Below, one piece after another: positions 35,892 through 45,222 of a stretch of DNA of 64,000 nucleotides; positions within the stretch are counted from its first letter, which is position 1; the number at the start of each line of letters is the position of its first letter. This stretch comes from Heliophilum fasciatum (GTDB taxonomy: Bacteria; Bacillota; Desulfitobacteriia; Heliobacteriales; Heliobacteriaceae). Location of the stretch: positions 1-64,000 of the forward strand of contig NZ_SLXT01000003.1 in NCBI RefSeq assembly GCF_004341395.1, given 5' to 3'. The position numbers and the translations under genes were made by a program. The notes beneath the pieces are model-generated. The model did not search any database, was not told the origin of the DNA, and saw nothing but the letters and a program-made list of their open reading frames with translations.

Positions 35892-37562
35892 TTAAAATAA
35901 ACCGACGATTTTACCGTCCTCATCAATATCAATTGAACAAGCAGCCGGACGTTTCGGCAAGCCCGGCATCGTCATAATCGCCCCGGTAATGGCCACAAAG
36001 AAGCCGGCGCCGGCCGACAAGCGCACTTCGCGCACTTGCACCGTAAACCCTTCGGGACGGCCGATCAGGGCTGGGTTATCGGACAGGGAATATTGCGTCT
36101 TGGCCATACAAACCGGTAAATGCCCATACCCCAGTTCGCCAAAGCGGTCCATTTGTTTGCGCGCTTCCGGCGTGTAGCTCACTCCGACGCCACCATACAC
36201 TTCCCGGACCACCGTGGCGATTTTTTCCTGCAATGACACTTCATCCGGATAAAGCACTTGAAAAGCCGCCGGTTTTGTTTCGATCGTTTCCACAACTTTC
36301 TTGGCCAGATCAAGACCGCCGGCGCCACCTTTAGCCCAGACTTCCGATAAGGCAACCGGCACACCTAAGACCCGGCAGCGCTCCTCGACCCAAGCCAGTT
36401 CCGCTTCCGTGTCCGTCGGAAAAGCGTTGATGGCAACAACAGCCGGTACACCGAACTTGGCCATGTTCTCGATGTGTTTTTCCAGATTACCAAAGCCCTT
36501 TTCCAGTGCTGCCAGATTTTCTTGGTTCAGTTCGCCTTTAGCCACTCCGCCGTGTGATTTCAGTGCCCGTACGGTGGCCACAATCACCGTGCAATCGGGC
36601 TGCAATCCAGCCAAGCGGCACTTCAGATTATAGAATTTTTCAGCACCCAGATCGGCGCCGAAGCCGGCCTCGGTGATGCAATAATCGCCTAACTTCATGG
36701 CCATGCGCGTCGCGATGACCGAATTACAGCCGTGGGCGATGTTGGCAAAGGGACCGCCATGCAAGATGGCCGGCGTATGTTCCAACGTTTGCACCAAGTT
36801 CGGCTTGATCGCATCTTTCATCAACACGGTCATGGCGCCGTGGGCTTCCAGATCGGCCGCCGTCACCGGTTTGCCTTCGTAGGTGTAGGCAACAACGATC
36901 TTGGCAAAGCGTTCCTTCAGATCGGTCAGGTTCTGCGCCAAGCATAGAATCGCCATCAGTTCCGATGCGACCGTAATGTCAAAACCGGATTCCCGCGGGA
37001 CACCTTCCGTTCGGCCGCCGAGACCCATGATGATCTTGCGCAGTGCCCGGTCATTTAAATCGACGACGCGCCGGAACACCACTTGCCGGGGATCGATATT
37101 CAACGGGTTCCCTTGCTGCAGCGAGTTGTCCAGCATGGCCGCCAGCAAATTATGGGCCGATGTGATCGCATGAAAATCACCGGTAAAATGTAAATTGATG
37201 TCTTCCATCGGTACAACCTGGGCATAACCGCCGCCGGCTGCGCCGCCTTTGACACCGAAGCTGGGACCTAAGGACGGCTCACGCAGCGCAATGACCACCT
37301 TTTTCCCTAATTGCTTCATCGCATCGCCCAAGCCCACCGTTGTGGTCGTTTTTCCTTCGCCGGCCGGTGTGGGGTTAATGGCCGTCACCAAGATCAGCTT
37401 GCCGTTGGGACGATCCTGTAACCGCTTGAAGGCAGACAGAGAGATCTTGGCCTTATTTTGACCGTAAAGTTCGATCTCTTCCGTGGGAATCGCCAACTGT
37501 TCCGCGATCTTCGTAACGGGCCATAAGGTTGCTTCCTGGGCAATCTGAATATCCGTTTTCAA
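35892..37562 (-). CDS. fhs: Formate-tetrahydrofolate ligase
   Basis: It makes 10-formyl-tetrahydrofolate from formate, ATP and tetrahydrofolate. At 556 residues it has the usual length. Motifs are the P-loop [17 protein letters not shown] (about residue 66-82), [20 protein letters not shown] and [10 protein letters not shown]. The start is TTG 37562 with AAAGGAGC 8 nt upstream. It is upstream of the HD and folate genes on the same strand. In an organism with CODH but no visible acetyl-CoA synthase here, a Wood-Ljungdahl role is not implied. Confidence 0.97.
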   Translation of the reverse strand: MKTDIQIAQEATLWPVTKIAEQLAIPTEEIELYGQNKAKISLSAFKRLQDRPNGKLILVTAINPTPAGEGKTTTTVGLGDAMKQLGKKVVIALREPSLGPSFGVKGGAAGGGYAQVVPMEDINLHFTGDFHAITSAHNLLAAMLDNSLQQGNPLNIDPRQVVFRRVVDLNDRALRKIIMGLGGRTEGVPRESGFDITVASELMAILCLAQNLTDLKERFAKIVVAYTYEGKPVTAADLEAHGAMTVLMKDAIKPNLVQTLEHTPAILHGGPFANIAHGCNSVIATRMAMKLGDYCITEAGFGADLGAEKFYNLKCRLAGLQPDCTVIVATVRALKSHGGVAKGELNQENLAALEKGFGNLEKHIENMAKFGVPAVVAINAFPTDTEAELAWVEERCRVLGVPVALSEVWAKGGAGGLDLAKKVVETIETKPAAFQVLYPDEVSLQEKIATVVREVYGGVGVSYTPEARKQMDRFGELGYGHLPVCMAKTQYSLSDNPALIGRPEGFTVQVREVRLSAGAGFFVAITGAIMTMPGLPKRPAACSIDIDEDGKIVGLF

Positions 37563-37678
37563 CGTTTTTAGCTCCTTTCACTTTCCCACTTGTTTTCTGG
37601 AATCAGTATTCGCCGATCACGGGAAATTCCCTGCTGCACGGTCGGCCAGGGGGCGGTCAGTCATCAGGCGCAGCGCTT

Positions 37679-37784
37679 AACGATCGATCTGGTGCAACGC
37701 GGTCTTTGACGTCCACGATCGATCTGGCGTAGCACCCTTCGACGTTAACTCAGCGATAGATCTGGCGCAGCGCCTCCGCGACGT
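37679..37784 (-). repeat. Three degenerate ~35-bp tandem copies of the epimerase gene's 3' end
   Basis: The last 11 codons of the epimerase (DVAEALRQIYR, 37746-37784) are repeated twice beyond its stop: 37714-37746 and 37679-37713. Each unit keeps GACGT at one end and CAGATCGATCG (or CAGATCTATCG) at the other, while the middle has drifted. Together with 37563-37678, where I see nothing else, this fills the gap to fhs. Confidence 0.65.
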
Positions 37785-38655
37785 CAGGATAGCGAAATTG
37801 ACCGCCTAAAGCCAAGTAGCGTTCCGGCACACAGCGCTGTCCCTCAAGCAGCATCTCATCGGCCATCTCACCCAAGGCAATGCGTGCGACAAAAGCAGGC
37901 AAGCGCGTCCACGAAGGAGTACCGATCGCTTTGCCCAAGGCATTCATCATTTGCTCCATCGTCACCGGCTGGGGGCTGCAGGCATTATAAGCACCAACCA
38001 TTTGTTCATCGCTGATCGCCCGTTCAATCATCGTAATCAGATCGTCGCGATGGATCCAAGACATCCATTGTCGTCCGCTGCCGATCGAACCACCGACACC
38101 GATCTTAAAGGGAATTGCCATTTGCGCCAGTGCGCCGCCACCCGGGGCAAGGACCACACCAAAGCGCAAAATCACAACCCGTAGGCCCAAATTTTCGTTT
38201 TGCCGGGCTCCCGCTTCCCAGCGCAAACACAGATCGGCCAAAAAGCCTTGGCCCACACCATCGGCTTCGGTAAACACTTTGTCCCGATGGACGCCATAGT
38301 ACCCCGTCCCGGAGGCATTGATCCAAACCTTCGGAATCCGAGCGCCCTGCTCTTGGGCTTTGGCTAGTGCACGAGCCAATTGCCCCGTCACACCAACACG
38401 ACTGGCCACCAACTGCGCCTTGCGCTCCGGCGTCCATCGTCCTTGACCGATACTTTCACCGGCTAAGTTGATCACACCATCGATATCGGCAAAGCTTGCC
38501 GGATCAAGTTCACCGCCGTTCTGGGGTAAGACGATCGTCTTGCTGCCGCTCCGGTCACGGCGCACCACCAAGCGCACCTCATGACCCAACGCCTCTAACC
38601 GTTTCACCAAGGAGCGTCCGATAAAACCGGTGCCACCGGTTACAGCAAAAATCAT
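37750..38655 (-). CDS. TIGR01777-type NAD(P)-dependent epimerase (SDR39U1-like)
   Basis: A 301-residue extended short-chain dehydrogenase. TGGTGFIGRSLVKRL (residues 6-20) binds the nucleotide, INLAGESIGQGRW (about 72-84) is the typical TIGR01777 segment, and SGTGYYG carries the YxxxK-like region. A C-terminal DUF1731-like end (ALGEMADEMLLEGQRCVP) is present. ATG 38655 is chosen because GGGGGG lies 8 nt upstream; the longer frame to 38688 runs through a terminator. Substrate unknown. Confidence 0.88.
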   Translation of the reverse strand: MIFAVTGGTGFIGRSLVKRLEALGHEVRLVVRRDRSGSKTIVLPQNGGELDPASFADIDGVINLAGESIGQGRWTPERKAQLVASRVGVTGQLARALAKAQEQGARIPKVWINASGTGYYGVHRDKVFTEADGVGQGFLADLCLRWEAGARQNENLGLRVVILRFGVVLAPGGGALAQMAIPFKIGVGGSIGSGRQWMSWIHRDDLITMIERAISDEQMVGAYNACSPQPVTMEQMMNALGKAIGTPSWTRLPAFVARIALGEMADEMLLEGQRCVPERYLALGGQFRYPDVAEALRQIYR

Positions 38656-38675
38656 CGCGATAGCCCCCCTTTTGT

Positions 38676-38708
38676 AAAAAAAAAGCATCGCATCAACTGC
38701 GGTGCTTT
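38676..38708 (-). terminator. Terminator after the 83-aa gene
   Basis: AAAGCATCGCA (38682-38692) pairs with TGCGGTGCTTT (38698-38708), one G-T pair, followed on the minus strand by a nine-T run. It separates the small gene from the epimerase. Confidence 0.85.
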
Positions 38709-38735
38709 AAAATAAGTGCAAATGAAAATAATGAA

Positions 38736-38987
38736 TTACTTTTCATCACGTTTGGCTGCAAAAAAATGAACGAGCGGATGCACAAAACCGGCTTTGCGGG
38801 CTTTGCGCTCAAATTCTTTGAACGCCTCGATGGCTTCCCGCCGTGCGCGCATGCGCTCGACATCGCCTTTAACGTTGATCATGAAGCCTTCTTCAGTTTC
38901 CTTGATAGAAAATTCCCAAGGACCCCACGACCCCGTTTTTTCTTTTCCCTCTGCATTTTCCGCGTCTGCTGTACGGGATTCACTCAT
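38736..38987 (-). CDS. Small soluble protein, unknown function
   Basis: An 83-residue protein with a Ser/Glu/Ala-rich N-terminus, a short beta segment (WEFSIKETEEGFMINVKGD) and a long basic helix (MRARREAIEAFKEFERKARK). AAAGGAGGG precedes the ATG at 38987. It begins 20 nt after the stop of the AarF-like gene, so the two are probably co-transcribed. I do not recognise a family. Confidence 0.7.
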   Translation of the reverse strand: MSESRTADAENAEGKEKTGSWGPWEFSIKETEEGFMINVKGDVERMRARREAIEAFKEFERKARKAGFVHPLVHFFAAKRDEK

Positions 38988-39007
38988 TGTTTTCCCTCCT
39001 TTCCGTC

Positions 39008-40669
39008 CTAAAAGGGTCCATTGCGATGAATGGGCTGGTTAGTATTATGGGGACGCCGGGATGATTGCCACATCAACATCAAAGTAAAGAAAATCCCCAG
39101 CCCGCCCGTCCAGTTGGCCTCAAAATAAAAATGCTGCGTATAAAATATCGTTGTGCAAATCGCCATCGCCGCGACCATGATCGCTAAGGTAACCCGATTA
39201 ACCAATTGCGGCTGAAACTGCAGTGCTCGTTGAATATCGCCCAGGTTGTCGACGCGAACATAAATTTCCCCAAGATCGGCTTTTTTTAATGTACGCGACA
39301 TCAAGCCCGGTAGACCAATGAGTGTGTTGCCGTAATCCTTGGCCCGGCGCCAAACTTCTTGGCCGATGGTACCATCTTCATTGCTGAGCAACTTTTGTAA
39401 ATACGGTGCGGCTACATTGGCATCGATCTGTGGATCCAGTGCAATCGCCACACCGGTCACTGTCGCTACGGCGCGCCCAACAAAGATCAAATAAGCGGGA
39501 ATCTGGATCGGTTGATCATAGACCAGTTCACGCAAATCAGCAGCTAAGGGACCGAGGTTTTTGGTCTGTTCCAGTTCTTTCAGCTGTTCCGGTGAATGAA
39601 ACTGAAAGAAAAACTCCATCGCCCGGCGAATCAAGTTGCGGTTGGCATTGGGCCGCAAAAAGCCCAAGGCGTTCAACGTATTGACCAATTGTTCACTGTC
39701 GCGCTGTAACAGCGCAAAAAGCATGTCTTTTATGTTTTCCTTAGTACCGGATGTTAATTCACCGACCATACCAAAGTCAAGAAAGACCAGTGTGCCATCT
39801 GCCTGAACATAAAGATTGCCCTGGTGCGGATCGGCGTGATAAAAACCAAAAACGATCACCTGATCCAAGTACGCCTGCATCAAGCGTTTGGCCAATTCGC
39901 GCCGGTCGATCTGGTTTTCTTCCAAAAAATCCAGATCATCGATGCGTCGTCCTTCGATAAATTCCATCGTCAGTACCCGACTTGTGGAATAATCGTGATA
40001 AATCAGCGGTACAGCCAGCCCTGGTTTGCCGGCGATCAACGCACGAAAACGATCCGCATAGCCGGCTTCTAAGCGATAATCCAATTCATCGCCAAAGGTC
40101 TGCCGCATTTCCCGGTAGATCGCATCGAGATCCATTTGCTTTTCAATGTCGGTCAGTTTTTTGGCAAACCACATGGTCAGATGAATCGCATCAAAATCCG
40201 CTTGGATGATCTCATTGATGTTTGGCCGAAGAACTTTGACAGCGACCTTTTCCCCCGACGGTAACCAAGCTCGGTGAACCTGTCCTAGCGATGCCGCCGC
40301 CAGTGCCTGTTCCTCGATCTGGGGAAATACCTGGAGCAATGGCCTGCCAAATTCTGCTTCGATCGTCTGTTTAATATGTTCGAACGGTGCCGCCGGTACA
40401 GCGTCTTGTAAGGTATTTAACTCCTCTGTGATCGCTTTCGGCAAGATATCTACACGGGTGGCAAAAAACTGACCTGTTTTGATCAGCAGACCGCCCATTT
40501 CCGTAGACGTCTGGCAAAAGCGCAAGGCCATACGGTGAAAAAGCGCCGACCATTGTTCTTCCATTGCCTTCTGGCCCAGGCGGGCTTCGCGTTTCTTATA
40601 CCACCATACCCGTACCATGAAACTGAAAAACATGCTGGTTATTCGCCATATACGGTAGTAGCGGTTCAT
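39008..40669 (-). CDS. AarF/UbiB/ABC1-type atypical kinase
   Basis: A 553-residue ABC1-family protein. The family-specific KxGQ motif is LIKTGQFFATR (about residue 61-71), the Ala-rich loop replacing the glycine loop is AAASLGQVHRAW, and catalytic parts are FYHADPHQGNLYV and VFLDFGMVG. Two hydrophobic helices close the protein (about 495-540), as in UbiB. UbiB-like proteins support quinone synthesis and lipid handling at membranes. Heliobacteria use menaquinone, so the role here is open. GGAGCGAAGGG precedes the ATG. Confidence 0.88.
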   Translation of the reverse strand: MNRYYRIWRITSMFFSFMVRVWWYKKREARLGQKAMEEQWSALFHRMALRFCQTSTEMGGLLIKTGQFFATRVDILPKAITEELNTLQDAVPAAPFEHIKQTIEAEFGRPLLQVFPQIEEQALAAASLGQVHRAWLPSGEKVAVKVLRPNINEIIQADFDAIHLTMWFAKKLTDIEKQMDLDAIYREMRQTFGDELDYRLEAGYADRFRALIAGKPGLAVPLIYHDYSTSRVLTMEFIEGRRIDDLDFLEENQIDRRELAKRLMQAYLDQVIVFGFYHADPHQGNLYVQADGTLVFLDFGMVGELTSGTKENIKDMLFALLQRDSEQLVNTLNALGFLRPNANRNLIRRAMEFFFQFHSPEQLKELEQTKNLGPLAADLRELVYDQPIQIPAYLIFVGRAVATVTGVAIALDPQIDANVAAPYLQKLLSNEDGTIGQEVWRRAKDYGNTLIGLPGLMSRTLKKADLGEIYVRVDNLGDIQRALQFQPQLVNRVTLAIMVAAMAICTTIFYTQHFYFEANWTGGLGIFFTLMLMWQSSRRPHNTNQPIHRNGPF

Positions 40670-40780
40670 CCCTTCGCTCCTTGCCTATGTAGACCTGATT
40701 GTCGATACTCGGTAATGATGATCTTGACGAAAATCGTTGACGAAGATCGACAGATTAAAAACAAGTAGCCGATACTTGTT

Positions 40781-41083
40781 TTAGGCCATGTCAAAAACTT
40801 TAATCAAGCGGGTTAATTCCATAACTTCTTTGGGTACACCTTGCAAGCCCTTCATGGTTACGCCGCCTTGCATCTGACGGGCTCGCTTATGAATCGTTAC
40901 CAGGACACCTAAACCGGCGCTGTCAATAAAATTAAGCAAACTTACATCGATAACAAAACGGGCGTTGCCTTTTTCAATCTGAGCCAATAATTTTTCACGC
41001 AGATCACCAGCATCATTAATCGTTAAACTGCCACTGAGGACAACATTCACCTGGCCTTGATGCGCTTGAATCGCGTCGATCAT
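40781..41083 (-). CDS. STAS-domain anti-sigma factor antagonist
   Basis: A 100-residue SpoIIAA/RsbV-like protein. VVLSGSLTINDAGDLREKL leads into the conserved FIDSAGLGVLV (about residue 52-62), where Ser is the phosphorylation site expected for control by an anti-sigma kinase. GCGGAGGG precedes the ATG. No kinase or sigma gene is next to it, so its partner lies elsewhere. SpoIIE-type PP2C phosphatases, such as the one encoded at 45223, dephosphorylate proteins of this type, but this is not evidence that they are partners. Confidence 0.9.
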   Translation of the reverse strand: MIDAIQAHQGQVNVVLSGSLTINDAGDLREKLLAQIEKGNARFVIDVSLLNFIDSAGLGVLVTIHKRARQMQGGVTMKGLQGVPKEVMELTRLIKVFDMA

Positions 41084-41220
41084 CGGAAATCCCTCCGCAT
41101 AATTGTTTGCTTATCTTTAGCTAATAGACCGTAATCAATATAAGTCTACCACAAGCTGACGCCACATCATAGATTTTTTATTCATTGATCTTTAAATCAA
41201 TCGCCTTCGACTTCATTCAC

Positions 41221-41251
41221 GAAAAAGAGGCGCCTCTATTGAGACGCCTCT
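41221..41251 (-). terminator. Terminator after ndk
   Basis: An 11-bp stem with one mismatch (41226-41236 and 41241-41251) followed by TTTTTC on the minus strand, 11 bp after the ndk stop. Confidence 0.8.
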
Positions 41252-41262
41252 TTACCCAATGC

Positions 41263-41721
41263 TTATTCGGTAATCCAAGGTTGGTTGTTGCGTTCCCAGG
41301 AAACAAAATCCTCGGGAGCAAAATAAATCGCCAGTTCCCGCTCAGCCGATGCCGGCGAGTCCGAACCGTGGATAATGTTCCGTCCGATGTCCACAGCAAA
41401 GGTACCGCGGATTGTTCCCGGCGCGGCTTTGGCCGGATTGGTGGCGCCCATCAGATCCCGCGAGACGGTGACGATATCTTTACCTTGCCAGCACATGGCC
41501 ACAACCGGTGCCGAAGTAATGTAGTCGACAAGGCCCGGGAAGAAGGGTTTGCCAACATGCTCTTCATAATGCTTTTCGGCCATTTCACGAGTCAAACGGA
41601 GAAATTTCATGGCGACCAGTTGAAAACCTTTTTTCTCCAGTCGAGCGATGACTTCGCCGATGAGTCCCCGTTGTATTGCGTCCGGTTTGAGCATCAAAAA
41701 CGTTCTTTCCATGGTTATCAT
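41263..41721 (-). CDS. ndk: Nucleoside diphosphate kinase
   Basis: It transfers phosphate between nucleoside di- and triphosphates. [15 protein letters not shown] opens the protein, and the active-site His is in [16 protein letters not shown] (about residue 115-130). ATG 41721 has AAGGGG 6 nt upstream; the conserved start MERTF (41712) is an alternative. It lies 47 nt after ftsH on the same strand. Confidence 0.97.
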   Translation of the reverse strand: MITMERTFLMLKPDAIQRGLIGEVIARLEKKGFQLVAMKFLRLTREMAEKHYEEHVGKPFFPGLVDYITSAPVVAMCWQGKDIVTVSRDLMGATNPAKAAPGTIRGTFAVDIGRNIIHGSDSPASAERELAIYFAPEDFVSWERNNQPWITE

Positions 41722-41768
41722 TTGCGCCCCTTACTTATTGATTCTAACCGGGGAGTGACCCCAGTAAT

Positions 41769-43574
41769 TTACGCTTCTTTTTGCATCAGTGCAGCAAATT
41801 CCGACGCTTCAATGGTTTCTTTCTCCATCAACATTTCGGCTAATTGATGCAGTTTATCCATGTTGCTTTCCAGTTTATGCTTGGCTTTAGCGTAGCACTC
41901 ATCGATGATCCGCCGTGCTTCTTTGTCAATCGAGAAGGCTACGGCTTCGGAGTAATTACGATCGCGCGCCAGATCGCGGCCCAAGAAGACCGCTTCTTGC
42001 TTGTGACCGAAGGTCAATGGACCGACTTCATCGGACATACCGAACTCGGTAATCATCTTGCGTACCAGATCGGTGGCCCGCTCTAAGTCGTTCGATGCAC
42101 CTGTCGATACTTCCTTGAGAACCAGCGCTTCGGCGACACGTCCGGCCAAAAGCATCGTCACTTGATCAAGGATCTGCGACTTGGTCATGTAATGGCGATC
42201 TTCTTCCGGCAGCAGCAAGGTGTAACCGCCGGCACGACCACGGGGAATGATGGAGATTTTATGGACCGGATCGGTGTTCTCCAAAAGCCCGCCCACCAGC
42301 GCATGGCCGGCTTCATGATAACTGACCAGTTTTTTCTCAAATTCACTGATCACACGGGATTTTTTCTCCGGACCAGCGATGACCCGCTCAATGGATTCTT
42401 CCATTTCACGCATGGTCACGCGTTTTTGGCTGCGCCGTGCGGCCAACAGGGCCGCTTCGTTCACCAGGTTCGCCAGATCGGCGCCGGTAAAACCCGGTGT
42501 CCGCCGTGAAAGCACATCCAGGTTGACCGAATCGTCAAGCGGTTTTCCTTTGACATGCACACCGAGAATTTCTTTACGTCCGCGGATATCGGGACGATCG
42601 ACGACGATTTGACGGTCAAAGCGACCGGGGCGAAGCAACGCCGGATCGAGAATGTCCGGGCGGTTTGTGGCCGCGATAATGATGATCCCTTCATTGGCGG
42701 AGAAGCCGTCCATTTCCACCAGCAGTTGGTTCAATGTCTGTTCGCGCTCATCATGACCGCCGCCGAGACCGGCACCACGCTGGCGTCCGACGGCATCTAT
42801 TTCATCAATAAACACGATACAGGGGGAGTTCTTTTTGGCTTGCTCAAAGAGATCGCGCACCCGGGACGCGCCAACACCGACAAACATCTCCACAAAGTCG
42901 GAGCCGGAAATGCTGAAAAAGGGCACGCCAGCCTCTCCGGCGACGGCACGCGCTACGAGGGTTTTCCCTGTGCCCGGCGGTCCGAAAAGCAATACGCCTT
43001 TGGGGATCTTGGCACCGAGCTCAACAAAACGTTTGGGATGCTTCAGAAAATCAACGACTTCTTCTAATTCTTCCTTGACTTCATCCGCACCGGCTACATC
43101 AGCAAAGGTGACTTTTTTCTTGTCATCGGTATGCAACTTAGCACGGCTTTTGCCAAATTGCATAACCCGCGAACCACCGCCCTGGGTTTGTTGCATCATA
43201 AAGAAGAACAACGCCACCAAGACCACGATCGGCAATAACGATGAAAGCAACGAAGTCCACCATGGCGGCTCCGGTGCCGGTTCTTGAGTAAAGGGAATTT
43301 GTTTGTCAAGCACCAGATCGGTCACGCGCTTGTTATCAACGGGGCCAATAGTGACAAACTTTGTGCCATCTTTTTTCACACCGGTAATATCGGTGCGATC
43401 CCGCTCAGTGACCATGGTTAATTCTTTAACCTGATCGCTGACCAGCATTTGATAGAATTGTGTGTACGATACTTTCTCCTGTACTACCTCGGGCCGCTGT
43501 GTGACCCGTAATACGGAAAGGGCCAACAGGACAATGAGGATGTATATGGCAAGGTTTTTGACGATGCGGCTCAC
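41769..43574 (-). CDS. ftsH: ATP-dependent zinc metalloprotease FtsH
   Basis: A membrane-bound AAA+ protease for quality control. Residues 8-24 and about 105-125 are membrane helices enclosing the extracytoplasmic domain. The Walker A motif is GPPGTGKT (about 198-205), Walker B is [15 protein letters not shown] follows, and the zinc site is HEAGH (about 421-425). At 601 residues it is of normal length. The start is GTG 43574 after GGGAGGAGG. In phototrophs FtsH also turns over reaction-centre proteins. Confidence 0.97.
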   Translation of the reverse strand: MSRIVKNLAIYILIVLLALSVLRVTQRPEVVQEKVSYTQFYQMLVSDQVKELTMVTERDRTDITGVKKDGTKFVTIGPVDNKRVTDLVLDKQIPFTQEPAPEPPWWTSLLSSLLPIVVLVALFFFMMQQTQGGGSRVMQFGKSRAKLHTDDKKKVTFADVAGADEVKEELEEVVDFLKHPKRFVELGAKIPKGVLLFGPPGTGKTLVARAVAGEAGVPFFSISGSDFVEMFVGVGASRVRDLFEQAKKNSPCIVFIDEIDAVGRQRGAGLGGGHDEREQTLNQLLVEMDGFSANEGIIIIAATNRPDILDPALLRPGRFDRQIVVDRPDIRGRKEILGVHVKGKPLDDSVNLDVLSRRTPGFTGADLANLVNEAALLAARRSQKRVTMREMEESIERVIAGPEKKSRVISEFEKKLVSYHEAGHALVGGLLENTDPVHKISIIPRGRAGGYTLLLPEEDRHYMTKSQILDQVTMLLAGRVAEALVLKEVSTGASNDLERATDLVRKMITEFGMSDEVGPLTFGHKQEAVFLGRDLARDRNYSEAVAFSIDKEARRIIDECYAKAKHKLESNMDKLHQLAEMLMEKETIEASEFAALMQKEA

Positions 43575-43671
43575 GTGTAACCTCCTCCCGCTGAACTTAC
43601 CCGTCTCGCTGTGAACAAGTTAGCGATGACTGGGGAACGATAAATCCGTGATTTCCATTGTAGCATAAGAA

Positions 43672-45111
43672 TTACTCGCTATCAAATATTTTTGCCATCG
43701 ATTCCCCACCTTGCCAACGCAGGCAAAGAACGCTGGTGCTGTTCGCCGTTGGACGATAGCGCCCGTCTTTGCGCTGCCCAATCACCCAGATCACTTCATC
43801 ATCGAAGAGCAGCACGGGGATTTGGTCGCGGGCTTGCCGAGGTACTTTCGCATCAATCAGGAGATCCTTGATTTTTTTTCGACCGCTACCGCTGCCTAAG
43901 GCGATACGATCACCGGAACGGCGACTGCGTAACAGTAACGTTCCATCGCGGACTGCCTCCGGCGCGAGAAAAAAAACAAAGCGCTCCTGCGGTTGCGCTT
44001 GGAGCTGCCAATGGGCTGCCGGCAAGCGTTCGACAATCAGCGCGCCTCCGGCTTCCGGAACTTCCAAGCGCATCGGTTCATCGCCCAAAGGAAGTGGCAC
44101 CGGATAGGCAAAATCATTGGCTCGCGGCGGCCATATCGATGCAACCGTTAATTTCCCACGAGAGAGCACCAGCGCGCCCCTCCCCACCGAACCCACAGCT
44201 CCTGCTTGTCCACACTGCCGTTGTAGCCTTTGCAGTAAGTCCGTCGTCAATACATAGTCCACATAAGGAAGGTCAACTTGCGCCGCTTGACGTTCCAAGA
44301 AGCTGCGCAGCACGCGCCGCTGTAGCGCTACCGGTAAAGCGAGCAAGCCGGCACAGTCTAAGCTGTCGCCCTGCAGGAGCGATCGCTGCGTCTCTTCCGC
44401 TAGTTCCTGCATGCACCGGTCTTCTTCACGCAACACGTCAGCCATACGCTGGAGCGTCGCTACCAGATTGGGGTTATACTGACTCATCATCGGAAGCAAG
44501 TGATGCCGCAGATGGTTGCGCGTATAGTCATCGCTGACATTGCTTTCATCTTCCCGCCAGGTACCACCGTTCTCACGCACAAAGGTTTCGATTTCCTGGC
44601 GCCGAAAGCCGAGCAGGGGGCGGATCAGCCGTCCTCGCCGGACCGGCATCCCCGTCAAACCGCGCAATCCTGTGCCGCGCAGCAGATGAAACACCACCGT
44701 TTCCGCTTGATCATCGGCATGATGCCCCAGGGCAATGCGATCAAAGGCTCCCTCATCGGCCACCCGTTCCAGAAAGGCATAGCGCAAACGGCGCGCCGCT
44801 TCCATTTTGGTCCCTTGTTCGCGGTGCCACCATCCCTCGTCGGCTTGTTCGACCCAGCAGGGCACACCGGCATCGGCTGCCAGTTTCGCTACAAAAGCCG
44901 CATCTTCATCGGCGCTGGCACCGCGCAGCCCATGATGAAAATGGGCGATCCCGAAGGCGACAGGCATCCTTTGCTGCGCCAGTTGATGAAACAATAAAAA
45001 CAAACATACCGAATCGACGCCGCCCGATACGGCAAGCAGTACCCGCTCTCCCGGTAGCAGCAGTTGATGGTTCACAATCGCGTCATGAAAACGTTGGAGC
45101 AATTCTTTCAC
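43672..45111 (-). CDS. tilS: tRNA(Ile)-lysidine synthase
   Basis: It converts C34 of the minor tRNA-Ile to lysidine. The PP-loop AVSGGVDSVCLF lies at about residue 26-37, then HFHHGLRGASADEDA, GTKMEAARRLRY and ALGHHADDQAETV. The C-terminal TilS domains follow. I chose GTG 45111, preceded by CGGAGGAATAAG; the open frame reaches 45210, but this start gives the family's usual N-terminus (479 residues). The order spoIIE-tilS-ftsH matches Bacillus/Clostridium chromosomes. Confidence 0.95.
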   Translation of the reverse strand: MKELLQRFHDAIVNHQLLLPGERVLLAVSGGVDSVCLFLLFHQLAQQRMPVAFGIAHFHHGLRGASADEDAAFVAKLAADAGVPCWVEQADEGWWHREQGTKMEAARRLRYAFLERVADEGAFDRIALGHHADDQAETVVFHLLRGTGLRGLTGMPVRRGRLIRPLLGFRRQEIETFVRENGGTWREDESNVSDDYTRNHLRHHLLPMMSQYNPNLVATLQRMADVLREEDRCMQELAEETQRSLLQGDSLDCAGLLALPVALQRRVLRSFLERQAAQVDLPYVDYVLTTDLLQRLQRQCGQAGAVGSVGRGALVLSRGKLTVASIWPPRANDFAYPVPLPLGDEPMRLEVPEAGGALIVERLPAAHWQLQAQPQERFVFFLAPEAVRDGTLLLRSRRSGDRIALGSGSGRKKIKDLLIDAKVPRQARDQIPVLLFDDEVIWVIGQRKDGRYRPTANSTSVLCLRWQGGESMAKIFDSE

Positions 45112-45222
45112 CTTATTCCTCCGGCTAATCGCCATCGGTTTCTCGTCAAAATCTTTTTGTTCTACAAATGACCATCTTTCCCCTGCTGCTTCGCCTGATA
45201 TTTTCCCCAATCCCCGGCCAAC

